A stretch of DNA of 37,527 nt from a virus. The DNA is taken from IMG/VR virus record IMGVR_UViG_3300042731_007586, positions 1 through 37,527 of that record; one strand, 5' to 3'. Made by a program: the position numbers and the translations under genes. Of the stretch, positions 9,501 to 16,594 are shown piece after piece; within the stretch, counting starts at the first letter, position 1, and every line of letters begins with the position of its first letter. A model generated the notes under the pieces. That model saw nothing but the letters and a program-made list of their open reading frames with translations. It did not search any database and was not told where the DNA came from.

Positions 9501-12500
9501 AGAAAAAGCCGCAAGAAATGCAGGGGTGGCTATGGGTTCTATGATAGCTCAATCCATAAGAAACGAAAATGTTGATGAGTCTTCCGCATTGGATGCTTTA
9601 AGAAGAATACAAACTAGTACTGCCGAAAAGGAGTCTAGAGGAATGATGGATACAGCCAGCTTGAATGCTTTAAGAAAAAAAGCAACAGGTGTTTTGGGGC
9701 AGCAAGATCTTTTAAGCACTGGAGGTGTATCAGGAGGAATAGCAGGAGGAATAGCTGGAGGATTAATGGCGACTGGAGGTGTGCTTAGTGCAACTGGGCT
9801 TGGATTACCAGTTGGACTTCTTATGGCGGCGGCTGGCGCTGGAATAGGTTTAGTAGGAGGAAGAATGACTGAAACTTATCTGGCTAAAGGTGATTTAGCA
9901 GAACAAACAGAAATGGGCTTAGATGAAATCAATGAATTAAATAAACTAGTCGAAGCTGGAGCTTTAACTGAAAATGCTATGAATCAGTTGGTAGCCGCTT
10001 TCAGAGAAGGGGAAATTAGCATGGGTGATATTGCTAAGGAAGCCGAAGATGCTGTTGTAGAATTTCAAAAAATTAAAAAGGCTTCAGATAGGGCTTCTGC
10101 GGCATTATTTAATATCGATCAAACATTCAAAAGAACAATACAAAAACTTTCAGTAAACTTAGAGGTTAATAAAATAAGACAAAATGCACAAAGTAGTGCT
10201 GAAAAATCTAATGCAAACTTTTCATCTCAGTTTCTTTCTCCTATAGATGCTAGTAAATTTTTAGCAAGAGAGCAGTCTAGAATATTATCTAACGAAGCTA
10301 ATTCTAGGATATCGAATTTTCAATCAGAGGGAGAAATTGCATTTTTAAGACAAGTTCAATCAAAATCTAAGCAATTAAATTTTGGTGGCCCACAGATGGA
10401 GTTCATAAGAAAAACTGTAGAAAATCAGGGAACCGCACCCATTGAATCTATGATAAGACGTAGAGAAATGAGCGGCACAATGACTATAAATTTATCAACA
10501 CAAAGACTTGATGATATATTTGAGGCGGTTGGAATCAAGGGAGGTGTTGATAACTTCAGTCAGGGCGATCAAATTAAAATGCCAGAAAATGTCAATGACA
10601 TGAAGGATCTTTTGGGAACTTCAAGAGCCGAAGAACAGTCCAGAATAATGCAAGAAATAATAAATAACTTGCCAAAGGTTAAAGCTGAGGGAACGATGGA
10701 CACTACTTTCACCAGGAATCTAGAAGAGCCTGATGCTCAAACATTATCTGAAATATTAGATGCTCAAAGAGAAAGATATAGAATAATTCAAGAAACAATA
10801 CTTGCTGAAAGAAAAAATCTGAGTATACAGATAGCTCAAAATACAATACAAACAAAAATACAGCAAGATTTAAGCAAGCTACAGCAACAAGCAAATAATA
10901 CTAGCTTATCTCAAGAAGGTAGCATGATGCAATTAAGAGGCCAAGCTTCTTCAGCTTTAAGTTTTAGCAATTTCAGATCGCAGTCTCCTTTATTTAGGGG
11001 AATGTCGTCGGACGAAGAAGAGAACAAAAGACAAGCAGGACTAAGAAAAAAGAACTTTGAAGAAGAGATGAAAGTGCGCAAAGCGGAAGCGCTAAACACC
11101 TTCAAAAAAGAAGCAACCAGACTGCTTGCAGAAAAAGAATTAATAAATGCCTTAAACAACTTAAAGCAAGCTATAGATGAGCAACTTGACATAGCTGAAA
11201 GCGAGGGGAATCAAGTATCTCAAGGAGAAAATAACCAATTAGTAGTAAAACCTATAGGACCAAATGAAACATCTGGAGCTGGTGCTGGAACTGGAGCCGC
11301 GTCTGGAAGAGGAATTTCTGTTATACCCACAATGGGAGGAAGTAAAGAACTAAACAAGAAAATAGAAGAAGAAAGTAAAGCTGTATCAATAGCACAACAA
11401 AACATCGAAACTAACGAAGGAAAAACAAAAAAACAAGAAGGGATCGTTTCTGATCTTGATACTAGAATCGAGCAATTAACAAAACTTAAAGGTAGATTGG
11501 AAAATATAAAAAACCTAGATGAAGGAGGATTTTTCTCGAATATAGGTTTGCAAAAAAGCGACCAAGAGGCAGAAAGAGATGCCATCTTTAGAGAGTTAAA
11601 AAAGAAAAGCCTTATAGATAATATGGGCGACATCACAAAGAAAGTTGTGATGAAGACTGGCATGGACGAAGGAGGGTCTTATCAATATGCGGAGCAACAG
11701 GATAAAACCGATGTAGAAATAGCTAATGAACTAGGAGATATAATAAATAAAGCTAAATCCAACAGAGAAAATGCTAATAGAAAAAAGGAAGAGGCTAAAG
11801 CTCAAGTCGAAAAGTTTAAAAAGGAAGTCGAAGATAGACGAAAAAATATCGCATTATTAAATGATACTTTCAAAGAAGATGTTATTGTTTTAAGCGATAA
11901 ATTAGCTGGAGAAAACATAAGTTTAGAAGATATAAATTTAAATGCTACTTCCAATCTTATTGATAGTGTTAATAGCTCAACAAGCTTGGAGCAGGGAGCT
12001 AAAGATTTGAACGAAAACTTAAAAGATCTAGCGGGGTCAGACGAAACTATAGCACTCAAATTAGGAGGATTGAATCAGGTTGTAAACAACCTAAATATTG
12101 GAATACAAGAATTTGAAAGGAACTTTAATGTTCAAGAGGCTTTAAGAGCGGTAGAAGAATTTAATCAAACTTTAAAATTTTCTACTTTTTCAACAGGCTC
12201 ATTTGACCAATTAAGAGATATTAGAAATCAAAATCAAAATATAGAAGCTGTTGCTGGAGCCAGTGTAATGAACAAGGTTGTTGACCAAGAGAGAAGACAG
12301 CAAAATTTTGATATAGTTAACCGAGATCCTACATCCACTTCCCTTGATAGAGCCAGAGCTAAAGCTGAATTAAATGCTTTCACTATAGGAACTAAACAAC
12401 AAAGAGATCAGATGGTTGGCATGAGAGACAGAATGAGGGATGAAAACCTTTTATTAACTCAAGCAGAGGAAGATAGAGCAAATGCATTGGCCAAAAAAGA

Positions 12501-13998
12501 TACTGCGGGCGTAGAGCAAGCCGACAAAGAAATAGAATCATTAAAAAATTCAATAAATCAGTTGGATAAAAGCATGCTTGAATTAGCTTCTCAAATGCAA
12601 AGAACTACTCCTAGAGACAATGGTTTTATTTCAGAATTCACTCAAAATACAGCAACAGGATTAGGCGTAGGTTTTGCCGAGATAGAATCTCAATCAGAGC
12701 AGATTTATACTAGATTGGGAATGCAACTTCCTTTATTATTCAGAGATGGATTGGTCGATGCTATGCAAGCAGCATTAGATGGAAGTAAAAGTTTAGAAGA
12801 TTCATTTAGACAGATAGGAATAACCCTACTTCAAAGTATACAGCAAGCATTTTTAACAAGCGCAGCAAATAGAATAACTGGAGCTATAGGTGGAATAATG
12901 GGATTCAACTCTGGAGGGTATGTGAATGGAGGAAGTGGAGCCAAAGATGATGTTCCTGCATTATTAATGGGAGGAGAATATGTAATCAAAAAGAGCGCTG
13001 TCCAAAAGTACGGAGTAAATTTTCTAGAAAATCTCAACAGGGGAGCCTTACAAGGTTATGCTGGAGGGGGGGCTGTTTTAAATATAGGCGGCCCAAAAGT
13101 AGCAGAAAGAGAAAAGTACACAGACGAAAACGAAGACGGAAATGTAACAAGGTATAGAGTAAAAAAAGCAGGTGTGGGTATTGACAGTCGGCTGTCTGCA
13201 TATGCAATAAATAATGACAGGTCGATACAAAAATATTTTAGAGATCAAGAGGAGCAATTCAACCAAGACCTCATGACCAAAAGGCAATTAAAGGCCAGAG
13301 AGAAAAATAAAAAATACCGAGAAGAGATGGAAAAAAATGCATTGCAAAATATGCTAATATCTGCAGTCGGTAGTGCGGTTATAGGAAAAGCTATATCATG
13401 GGGAACTGAAAAATTCAAACAAACTGATTTTTATAAAAACAGGCAAGCAAAAAAAATACAAAAGCAATTTAATAAGCAAGGCTACGCAGATGTAAAAGGG
13501 CAAAATATTGTTAATAAATATCCAAACCCCAGAGATAGAAGAATAATACAAGCACAATTAAAACAAACATATGCCGACAAGGGAGCTTTTGAAACTGCAA
13601 AACTGATGCAATTTTATGATCTTGGAGGTCAGGTAGACAGCGAAGGTTTTGATCTTTTCCAAAGAAACAACAAAGGTGGACCAGTTGTTCCGTCCATGTT
13701 AACTGGAGGAGAGTATGTAATGAGTGCAAGTGCAGTTAAAACTTATGGCTCTTCTTTAATGCAAGGATTGAATAGCGGAACAGTCGCAACAGGAACTGGA
13801 GCACAAGCTCAATCAGGGCAATCAGGGCAAGTAAGTAATGTTTCGCATGGAGATGTGAATATAAATATTAATGTTGATAGTTCTGGAGCTGCATCTGGAG
13901 ACGCTGATTTAAATACCCCCGAATTCGCTCAAAAAGTAAAAAGTGCAGTAATGAATGTTCTATCTCAAGAAAAAAGAGTGGGAGGTACTCTAAGATAA
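3577..13998 (+). CDS. Giant tape measure protein with modular cargo-like insert
   Basis: A 3,473-residue protein that should set tail length, fill the tail lumen and be ejected with the DNA. Residues about 50-400 form a TP901-type tape measure core (LARQGLTMEET, TGLDAASAVSGLTAALN, SFKTIFTR). Residues about 539-1389 are an insert punctuated by six P-N-[YF] motifs and containing a GNAT domain. A helical region follows to about 1750. Glycine-rich hydrophobic segments lie at about 1789-1806, 1829-1862 and 2049-2103 and could insert in membrane. A long Gln/Glu/Lys coiled-coil rod then runs to about 3090. The C-terminus has two copies of the GGEYV motif typical of tape measures (near 3139 and 3379). 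It ends with a beta strand and a helix (DVNINVDSS, then QKVKSAVMNVL). Lambda gpH has about 850 residues, so this is roughly fourfold longer. The family call is firm; the insert's function is open. Confidence 0.93.
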   Translation: MPLKIPTVQVGLEKSIQKAVKNVSARGGLNLSLDDKNFTRPLGKITGSVSEFNKSLEASNARVLAFGASVGIIQGVQNAFKALLQTTIQVEKQLTEINIVMGLTNSQLDNFSKELFKVAKNTAQSFSTVATAATELARQGLTMEETLRRTNDALILTRLTGLDAASAVSGLTAALNTFNKAGLDSTKILSKMAAVDVQFAVSTEDLIDAVSRAGAVAQDAGVSFDQLLGAVTAAQQQTARGGKVIGNSFKTIFTRVQRSSTINRLEELGIAVRDMAGNTLPAITVLENLAKTYENLADTTKAAVAEQVGGVFQINILKAAIKDLSEENSILARATQISASATDEAYKKNEILNRSLSALTSQTASSIKELANLIGDVGFSDQIRDYLTFIRDQLSSINTFLGQKEGESAGADFANGLIKGIGNVISGPGLVLAAGVLVRLFATTSKFLIGSAKELMGVVSASQKQQRVQESIVAILGENSNLQKRILSQEGNRAAQEKTILTLLQAQAREQQRIAAAAKAVGPAILRSGFNTSLQKTRSGGHVPNYASPEEKILEKQGAIAGGYQPGAVRSLNIKGRGRVVYNTAEKVKQFDGMSEPAIMPPKNSKAGKSFKQKFENIHGFNPYANKGIIPNYSAFDYDKSLMNTLILNNFGKNGRIKYLDALNYIDDKGLKELLNSFAKNMDQDVEWKASWPGMSINDLSKKFPHYAADDPYAPPGDINRGLYKGLTNSRIKEILQQDGIQQSFYKYLKGKSSGIDIENFLTKEEKDFFMSEFGSLPRLKHVDDGSSPGGRKANLNAFQDDFLTTKAPKGESPLKKIEKKFRATISSEMRRSDLLQQNKALKPEEKQILGLPFDPNRKHIDPSVYYAKPGDYSRAQHMMLEKQMEESQTGAMKGAVTSSIRTKGFSVINALADKNLTMSKMQNMRLIEEFEYLMNPPDVSRVGQSGAIIKGPAFDPYSFSQAEDRIRDRLRVHPRIQRYFKGLMKKSMARWGFSQGMIPNYGLKINPANISRLGMPKPSELKRKNNKNIPRPQHVIGMTELDQIIRSGLFKSIKYHPLKGGPVIDVNNARYGVHSLKKGASPPKGFSSWDDFDQNNKLGRTRVVYTPPKREGESPFKRLRLDRIESVNHRGQIFKVDPNMAASGLIPNFAKFRVKTQQFGGEDGPFGPPRQVQFSSFIGDKKFVKSQATEIDDPKQPGKTGLQVIFTGESDTSLRGKGYGRQLYEFMARYAKKKGYTGLYGDMTTSKSAMRVIDSIAKKGKFKIEKNKDLKFSKDELEPEGNWGSDSWTYRMSNQGHVPNYAGLFSKGAENILSKNLQYAGAVSDAIKREASFGLTPKVVEAPSLKSSKNPGLAVVNKEQESGSLQKAKMLHGGLNPNQKSAAVPNYALDLSDVIQVRKGADDLIDERGLNSVSNSFEKSTKIINHFSTELKGAQKILKTLGKGYAESSEFIKEANLREKARLGILDKESKERKQYAREFLRKDALGMIAQRGGAIGGLATQLQQSSNFEKDLKFRMGVAEFENDFETLKGLEKLDQALDESAQGMFNNPETKASILRNQLREESRQERGLRRFQGQEGFSKKEMRKFFAQEFLENKGINTKDIKEAESIMSKMDARGNKEFRDFAKSRGVTSSNAALARGGLKTGDFRNLIGANDGSSFMTQLANYQKIYDEGGKGKIAARRRLMREAAKIAKDSDSAEQLQSMVLNTESKPKSEKKSGSTRTDRSRVASGGFLKGVGGSFTSGVRGSSVRSQGFFGSLANRTGRAVGNIGTGTRNFATRGFGAAGGQVGLGLSIAAPMLAGMVSNRTAREDRAVLQNGQFNVQGRGSDIASSTLMGVGMGAIFGAPGAVVGGVIGFISSLKEATLTIDEQIRVREKEIALIGQNINATQSVQNLSSARAEAFAQGDQNKIAEIDVAMNRALAGVTDKETLKRLSAAGSDNDALAEIQRDLQDQMTNAVSVQNFGVALKNSDQEKAARNAGVAMGSMIAQSIRNENVDESSALDALRRIQTSTAEKESRGMMDTASLNALRKKATGVLGQQDLLSTGGVSGGIAGGIAGGLMATGGVLSATGLGLPVGLLMAAAGAGIGLVGGRMTETYLAKGDLAEQTEMGLDEINELNKLVEAGALTENAMNQLVAAFREGEISMGDIAKEAEDAVVEFQKIKKASDRASAALFNIDQTFKRTIQKLSVNLEVNKIRQNAQSSAEKSNANFSSQFLSPIDASKFLAREQSRILSNEANSRISNFQSEGEIAFLRQVQSKSKQLNFGGPQMEFIRKTVENQGTAPIESMIRRREMSGTMTINLSTQRLDDIFEAVGIKGGVDNFSQGDQIKMPENVNDMKDLLGTSRAEEQSRIMQEIINNLPKVKAEGTMDTTFTRNLEEPDAQTLSEILDAQRERYRIIQETILAERKNLSIQIAQNTIQTKIQQDLSKLQQQANNTSLSQEGSMMQLRGQASSALSFSNFRSQSPLFRGMSSDEEENKRQAGLRKKNFEEEMKVRKAEALNTFKKEATRLLAEKELINALNNLKQAIDEQLDIAESEGNQVSQGENNQLVVKPIGPNETSGAGAGTGAASGRGISVIPTMGGSKELNKKIEEESKAVSIAQQNIETNEGKTKKQEGIVSDLDTRIEQLTKLKGRLENIKNLDEGGFFSNIGLQKSDQEAERDAIFRELKKKSLIDNMGDITKKVVMKTGMDEGGSYQYAEQQDKTDVEIANELGDIINKAKSNRENANRKKEEAKAQVEKFKKEVEDRRKNIALLNDTFKEDVIVLSDKLAGENISLEDINLNATSNLIDSVNSSTSLEQGAKDLNENLKDLAGSDETIALKLGGLNQVVNNLNIGIQEFERNFNVQEALRAVEEFNQTLKFSTFSTGSFDQLRDIRNQNQNIEAVAGASVMNKVVDQERRQQNFDIVNRDPTSTSLDRARAKAELNAFTIGTKQQRDQMVGMRDRMRDENLLLTQAEEDRANALAKKDTAGVEQADKEIESLKNSINQLDKSMLELASQMQRTTPRDNGFISEFTQNTATGLGVGFAEIESQSEQIYTRLGMQLPLLFRDGLVDAMQAALDGSKSLEDSFRQIGITLLQSIQQAFLTSAANRITGAIGGIMGFNSGGYVNGGSGAKDDVPALLMGGEYVIKKSAVQKYGVNFLENLNRGALQGYAGGGAVLNIGGPKVAEREKYTDENEDGNVTRYRVKKAGVGIDSRLSAYAINNDRSIQKYFRDQEEQFNQDLMTKRQLKAREKNKKYREEMEKNALQNMLISAVGSAVIGKAISWGTEKFKQTDFYKNRQAKKIQKQFNKQGYADVKGQNIVNKYPNPRDRRIIQAQLKQTYADKGAFETAKLMQFYDLGGQVDSEGFDLFQRNNKGGPVVPSMLTGGEYVMSASAVKTYGSSLMQGLNSGTVATGTGAQAQSGQSGQVSNVSHGDVNININVDSSGAASGDADLNTPEFAQKVKSAVMNVLSQEKRVGGTLR
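5191..7743 (+). repeat. Six dispersed G-h-[VI]-P-N-[YF] motifs inside the tape measure
   Basis: Within the tape measure frame the motifs are GGHVPNYA (P544), KGIIPNYS (P631), QGMIPNYG (P1000), SGLIPNFA (P1148), QGHVPNYA (P1300) and SAAVPNYA (P1386). They divide about 850 residues into five modules of roughly 80, 360, 140, 145 and 80 residues. The first and last modules resemble each other, and the fourth is a GNAT fold. The motifs could be flexible linkers, docking strands or protease sites. Similar PNFA-type punctuation exists in other large phage proteins as far as I recall, but I could not check this. Confidence 0.7.
7030..7467 (+). other. GNAT-type acetyltransferase domain embedded in the tape measure
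   Basis: Residues about 1152-1297 lie exactly between the fourth and fifth P-N-[YF]-A motifs. A beta strand (GLQVIFTGE) leads into RGKGYGRQLYEF at R1216-F1227. This fits the acetyl-CoA pyrophosphate-binding motif A, [QR]-x-x-G-x-[GA], with R1216, G1219 and G1221. It is followed by the amphipathic helix ARYAKKKG, a strand, and a motif-B-like stretch (SAMRVIDSIAKKGKF). The length suits a single GNAT domain. The substrate is unknown, and no antitoxin-like partner lies beside it. Confidence 0.75.
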
Positions 13999-13999
13999 A

Positions 14000-14830
14000 A
14001 TGATAGGTTATGTACATAATGCAGATCAACAATTCCATATTAATGGGTTACATTTATCTGGAATTAGTTCTGTCAATGCTTCGTATAATATACCCACTGA
14101 AGATAATGACTTTCTTGGTTATGTTGGCTCAGCTGAATTCATGCAAACGGCCCCTGGTGTAGCGACTTTTTCTTTTGATAGAAGTATGGTAACTACAGAT
14201 GAGCCTATTACAGAACTAATAGGTTTAGAGGAAGGCTTTGATGGAGGTTTAACTTTTAATGGGAAAAATTTTAATTTCCAGAGTGGTTATATAAATTCTT
14301 ATCAGTGTTCTTTTTCTGTTGATAATGTTCCCGAGTCAAGTGTTTCGATAAATGCTTTTGGAGAAGTTGGACCAGAAGTAGAAATAAAAAAAAATGCAGA
14401 AAACCAAAAGAATCTTTTTATAGTAGCAAACAGTGGAATAAAAGTAGAATGCGGAGGAAGAGAAACTAATAGGGTTTTAAGCTTTTCTTTTTCAACTTCT
14501 ATATCTAATAAACCTGTTTATAAAATTGGATCAATATATCCTTGTGAGGTGGTATTAGGAACTCCATTAAAGCAATCATTTAACATAGAAATGGAGATAG
14601 ATCAATTTGATTCTAGGAATGTTTATGATTACATGCGGACGGGAATACATTCAGAAACAATAAGAGTTACTTTAAAAAATAAATGCGAAGAAGAGGGGGA
14701 GGTTGTATATACTTTCAAAAATGCCCATTTAATTTCTCAAAGCTTAAACACAGATGCAGAAAACAATACTAAAGTAGAATTGTCTTATTCAACTGTGTCT
14801 AGAGATAAACCAGAGATATCTTATGTATGA
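14000..14830 (+). CDS. Tail-tube-like distal tail protein (paralog 2)
   Basis: A 276-residue beta-rich protein that starts one base after the tape measure stop. It appears to be a shortened relative of the major tail protein. Its first half has SSVNASYNIP, then a Gly and a Pro-led strand (FSFDRSMVTTDEP). Its second half has VLSFSFSTSISNKP, YKIGSIYPCEV, then the FKNAHLISQS strand pair, in the same order as the tube and the protein at 35016-36161. Position between tape measure and tip genes suggests a ring at the distal end of the tube, comparable to Dit or other tube-tip adaptor proteins. No obvious Shine-Dalgarno sequence is seen at usual spacing; translation is probably coupled to the tape measure. 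It overlaps the next gene by ATGA. The paralogy is read by eye, not by a computed alignment. Confidence 0.6.
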   Translation: MIGYVHNADQQFHINGLHLSGISSVNASYNIPTEDNDFLGYVGSAEFMQTAPGVATFSFDRSMVTTDEPITELIGLEEGFDGGLTFNGKNFNFQSGYINSYQCSFSVDNVPESSVSINAFGEVGPEVEIKKNAENQKNLFIVANSGIKVECGGRETNRVLSFSFSTSISNKPVYKIGSIYPCEVVLGTPLKQSFNIEMEIDQFDSRNVYDYMRTGIHSETIRVTLKNKCEEEGEVVYTFKNAHLISQSLNTDAENNTKVELSYSTVSRDKPEISYV

Positions 14831-15588
14831 AATATATCAGACATCAAGAGTGCGAAATAGAAATAAACGAAGAAAAGTTCTTCGCTAAGTCGGCTAATTT
14901 GTCTTCGTCTTCAAATTTAGATTCTAATAGAACTTACGGCGGAGAATTGAGGCCATATCTAGCCACATCTCCAGTTTCAGCAACTGTTGGTTTTGATTAC
15001 TATTTAACTGGAAAAAATGATTCTATTGCTTTTTTAACGGGCAACATTCCATGCTCTGGTAGATTTTGCGGTATTGAATTTTCGGGAGCATATTTAACAA
15101 ATTATGCGATAGAAATAAGGCCATACAAACCAGTATCTTTTTCTGCATCATTTGATATATATAGCGGATTCAGCCAAGAAACAAAAACTGGATCTTTCAA
15201 GTCAGATCCAATAAAAGTAGCCAACGGAGCTTATACAGAACTAAATAACTTCAATAAAAATAATATTGGTATGGATTTTCCTCAAGAAATATCTTATTCT
15301 GTGCAATGCGAAAGGGTGCCTAATTATGTTATAGGGCAAGAGCATCCTATGGATGTAAGATTGGGGCAAATAAACAAGGAGATATCAATAAAAGGAGAAA
15401 ACATTGGTTCGGTTATTAATTATTCTGGAAGAGATTTTGCTAAAATAACAATTTCTCCAAAAAATATAGACTATGCTGCAAGGGGTCAAGAATTGACTTG
15501 TGAAGGAATGATTCAAAGTCAAAATCTAGATATAAGTTCAAATGGATTATTGAATGGATCGGTAAGTATAATTGAAAATGTTCGATGA
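14827..15588 (+). CDS. Tail-tube-like distal tail protein (paralog 3)
   Basis: A 253-residue beta-rich protein translationally coupled to its upstream neighbour by an ATGA overlap. It repeats the tube-like layout. The N-terminal half has KSANLSSSSNLDSN, a Gly-Gly, then SATVGFDYYLTGKND, which matches the tube protein's SANYSFTINRTD and NLDFTYYPTDG. The C-terminal half has EISYSVQCERVPNY, VIGQEHPMDVRLG and FAKITISPKN, matching the paralog just upstream. It probably forms a second ring between the tube and the gpM/gpL-like proteins. No enzyme motif or membrane segment is present. A minor tail protein of another fold remains possible because overall identity is low. Confidence 0.55.
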   Translation: MKYIRHQECEIEINEEKFFAKSANLSSSSNLDSNRTYGGELRPYLATSPVSATVGFDYYLTGKNDSIAFLTGNIPCSGRFCGIEFSGAYLTNYAIEIRPYKPVSFSASFDIYSGFSQETKTGSFKSDPIKVANGAYTELNNFNKNNIGMDFPQEISYSVQCERVPNYVIGQEHPMDVRLGQINKEISIKGENIGSVINYSGRDFAKITISPKNIDYAARGQELTCEGMIQSQNLDISSNGLLNGSVSIIENVR

Positions 15589-16559
15589 GTGATACTATCA
15601 ACAAATTAAACTTCTGGAATTTAAATAAAGATTATTATCTTGAAGCTGATAATTCTGGAGCCGATTTTTATAACTCTTATTCTGATTTCACCAAAAAATC
15701 AAAAACGGATATAAATTTAAAAAAATTTAAATACAATAACCCTTTCAAATTCATTCCTTCTTACGGCTCATCAATGTCTATAGCTTTTTTAAATAACATA
15801 GATAACTTTGGAGATTTTTACCTAATGCTAGAAGAGGATGGATTTAATAGAATAGCTCTAAGTCTATCTCTAAGATTTGAAAGCAGAGGGAATAAAGAAG
15901 CTAAAGATATTTTAAACTATATAGATAACAAGACCAAAGGAAGGGAAAATTATTTTCCTATTCAATACAACGATTCAGAAAATTTAACTAGTGAAAATCT
16001 GTATAAATCTTTATATTCATTAAAACCTTATGTAGTTCAAGAATTTAAATGTGAAGATTCTAATTCAATATCAACATATTTAGATAATAATTCTATTAGT
16101 TTAACATTGAATAATGATTTAATGTCTCGTTTTACTTCAAGAAATATAATATATGCTGAATCTTTACCAGAAAAAGAAAAACAATTAATAAAAAGCTACT
16201 GGAGGAAAGACAAATTAGATATTCAGCCAATTTATCCACTCAATAAGGGCGAGTCTTTTAACGAAGAAAGTATCAGGCTTGGATCTTCTAAGCCTTACAA
16301 GGTTTTAAATAAAATTAATCCTAAGTTTTATTCTTTTGAAATGGAATTTAAATCTATAGATGATGAAACTTTACTTAAGCTTTTGTCTTTTTTTATATCA
16401 AAAAACGGCATGGAAACATTTGAGTTCGACCTAAGGGAGCCAGAAGCAAAAACTATAAATCTAATGTGCTCAAAATTACAGCACGACTTTCTCTATATGA
16501 ACTCCCACACACTAAAGGCAACTGTAGCAGAAGTGCCAGTTCCTTTTAAGTATTATTAA
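15585..16559 (+). CDS. gpM-like minor tail protein, probable tandem domain
   Basis: A 324-residue protein, three times the length of lambda gpM. Its C-terminal part (about residues 235-320) follows the gpM pattern: a strand (YSFEMEFKSIDDE), a helix (TLLKLLSFFIS), an aromatic strand (METFEFDLREPE), a strand containing a Cys (INLMCSKL) and a final strand (HTLKATVAEVP). Residues about 95-190 seem to repeat this order (IALSLSLRFES, DILNYIDNKTKG, YVVQEFKCED, SISLTLNND), so it may be a tandem duplication. In lambda, gpM acts in tail-tip assembly just above gpL and gpJ. The gene overlaps its upstream neighbour by ATGA and is followed by a 35-base gap, the largest break in the tip operon. Confidence 0.65.
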   Translation: MSDTINKLNFWNLNKDYYLEADNSGADFYNSYSDFTKKSKTDINLKKFKYNNPFKFIPSYGSSMSIAFLNNIDNFGDFYLMLEEDGFNRIALSLSLRFESRGNKEAKDILNYIDNKTKGRENYFPIQYNDSENLTSENLYKSLYSLKPYVVQEFKCEDSNSISTYLDNNSISLTLNNDLMSRFTSRNIIYAESLPEKEKQLIKSYWRKDKLDIQPIYPLNKGESFNEESIRLGSSKPYKVLNKINPKFYSFEMEFKSIDDETLLKLLSFFISKNGMETFEFDLREPEAKTINLMCSKLQHDFLYMNSHTLKATVAEVPVPFKYY

Positions 16560-16594
16560 TCGAAAATTTAAAACTTAATCTTATAATATAACAT

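Noticed and set aside
10709-13729. Several minus-strand open frames of 60-147 codons inside the tape measure gene
   Set aside because: They are antisense to a strongly coding frame, rich in Phe/Ser/Leu as expected from reversed Lys/Glu codons, and lack ribosome-binding sites.
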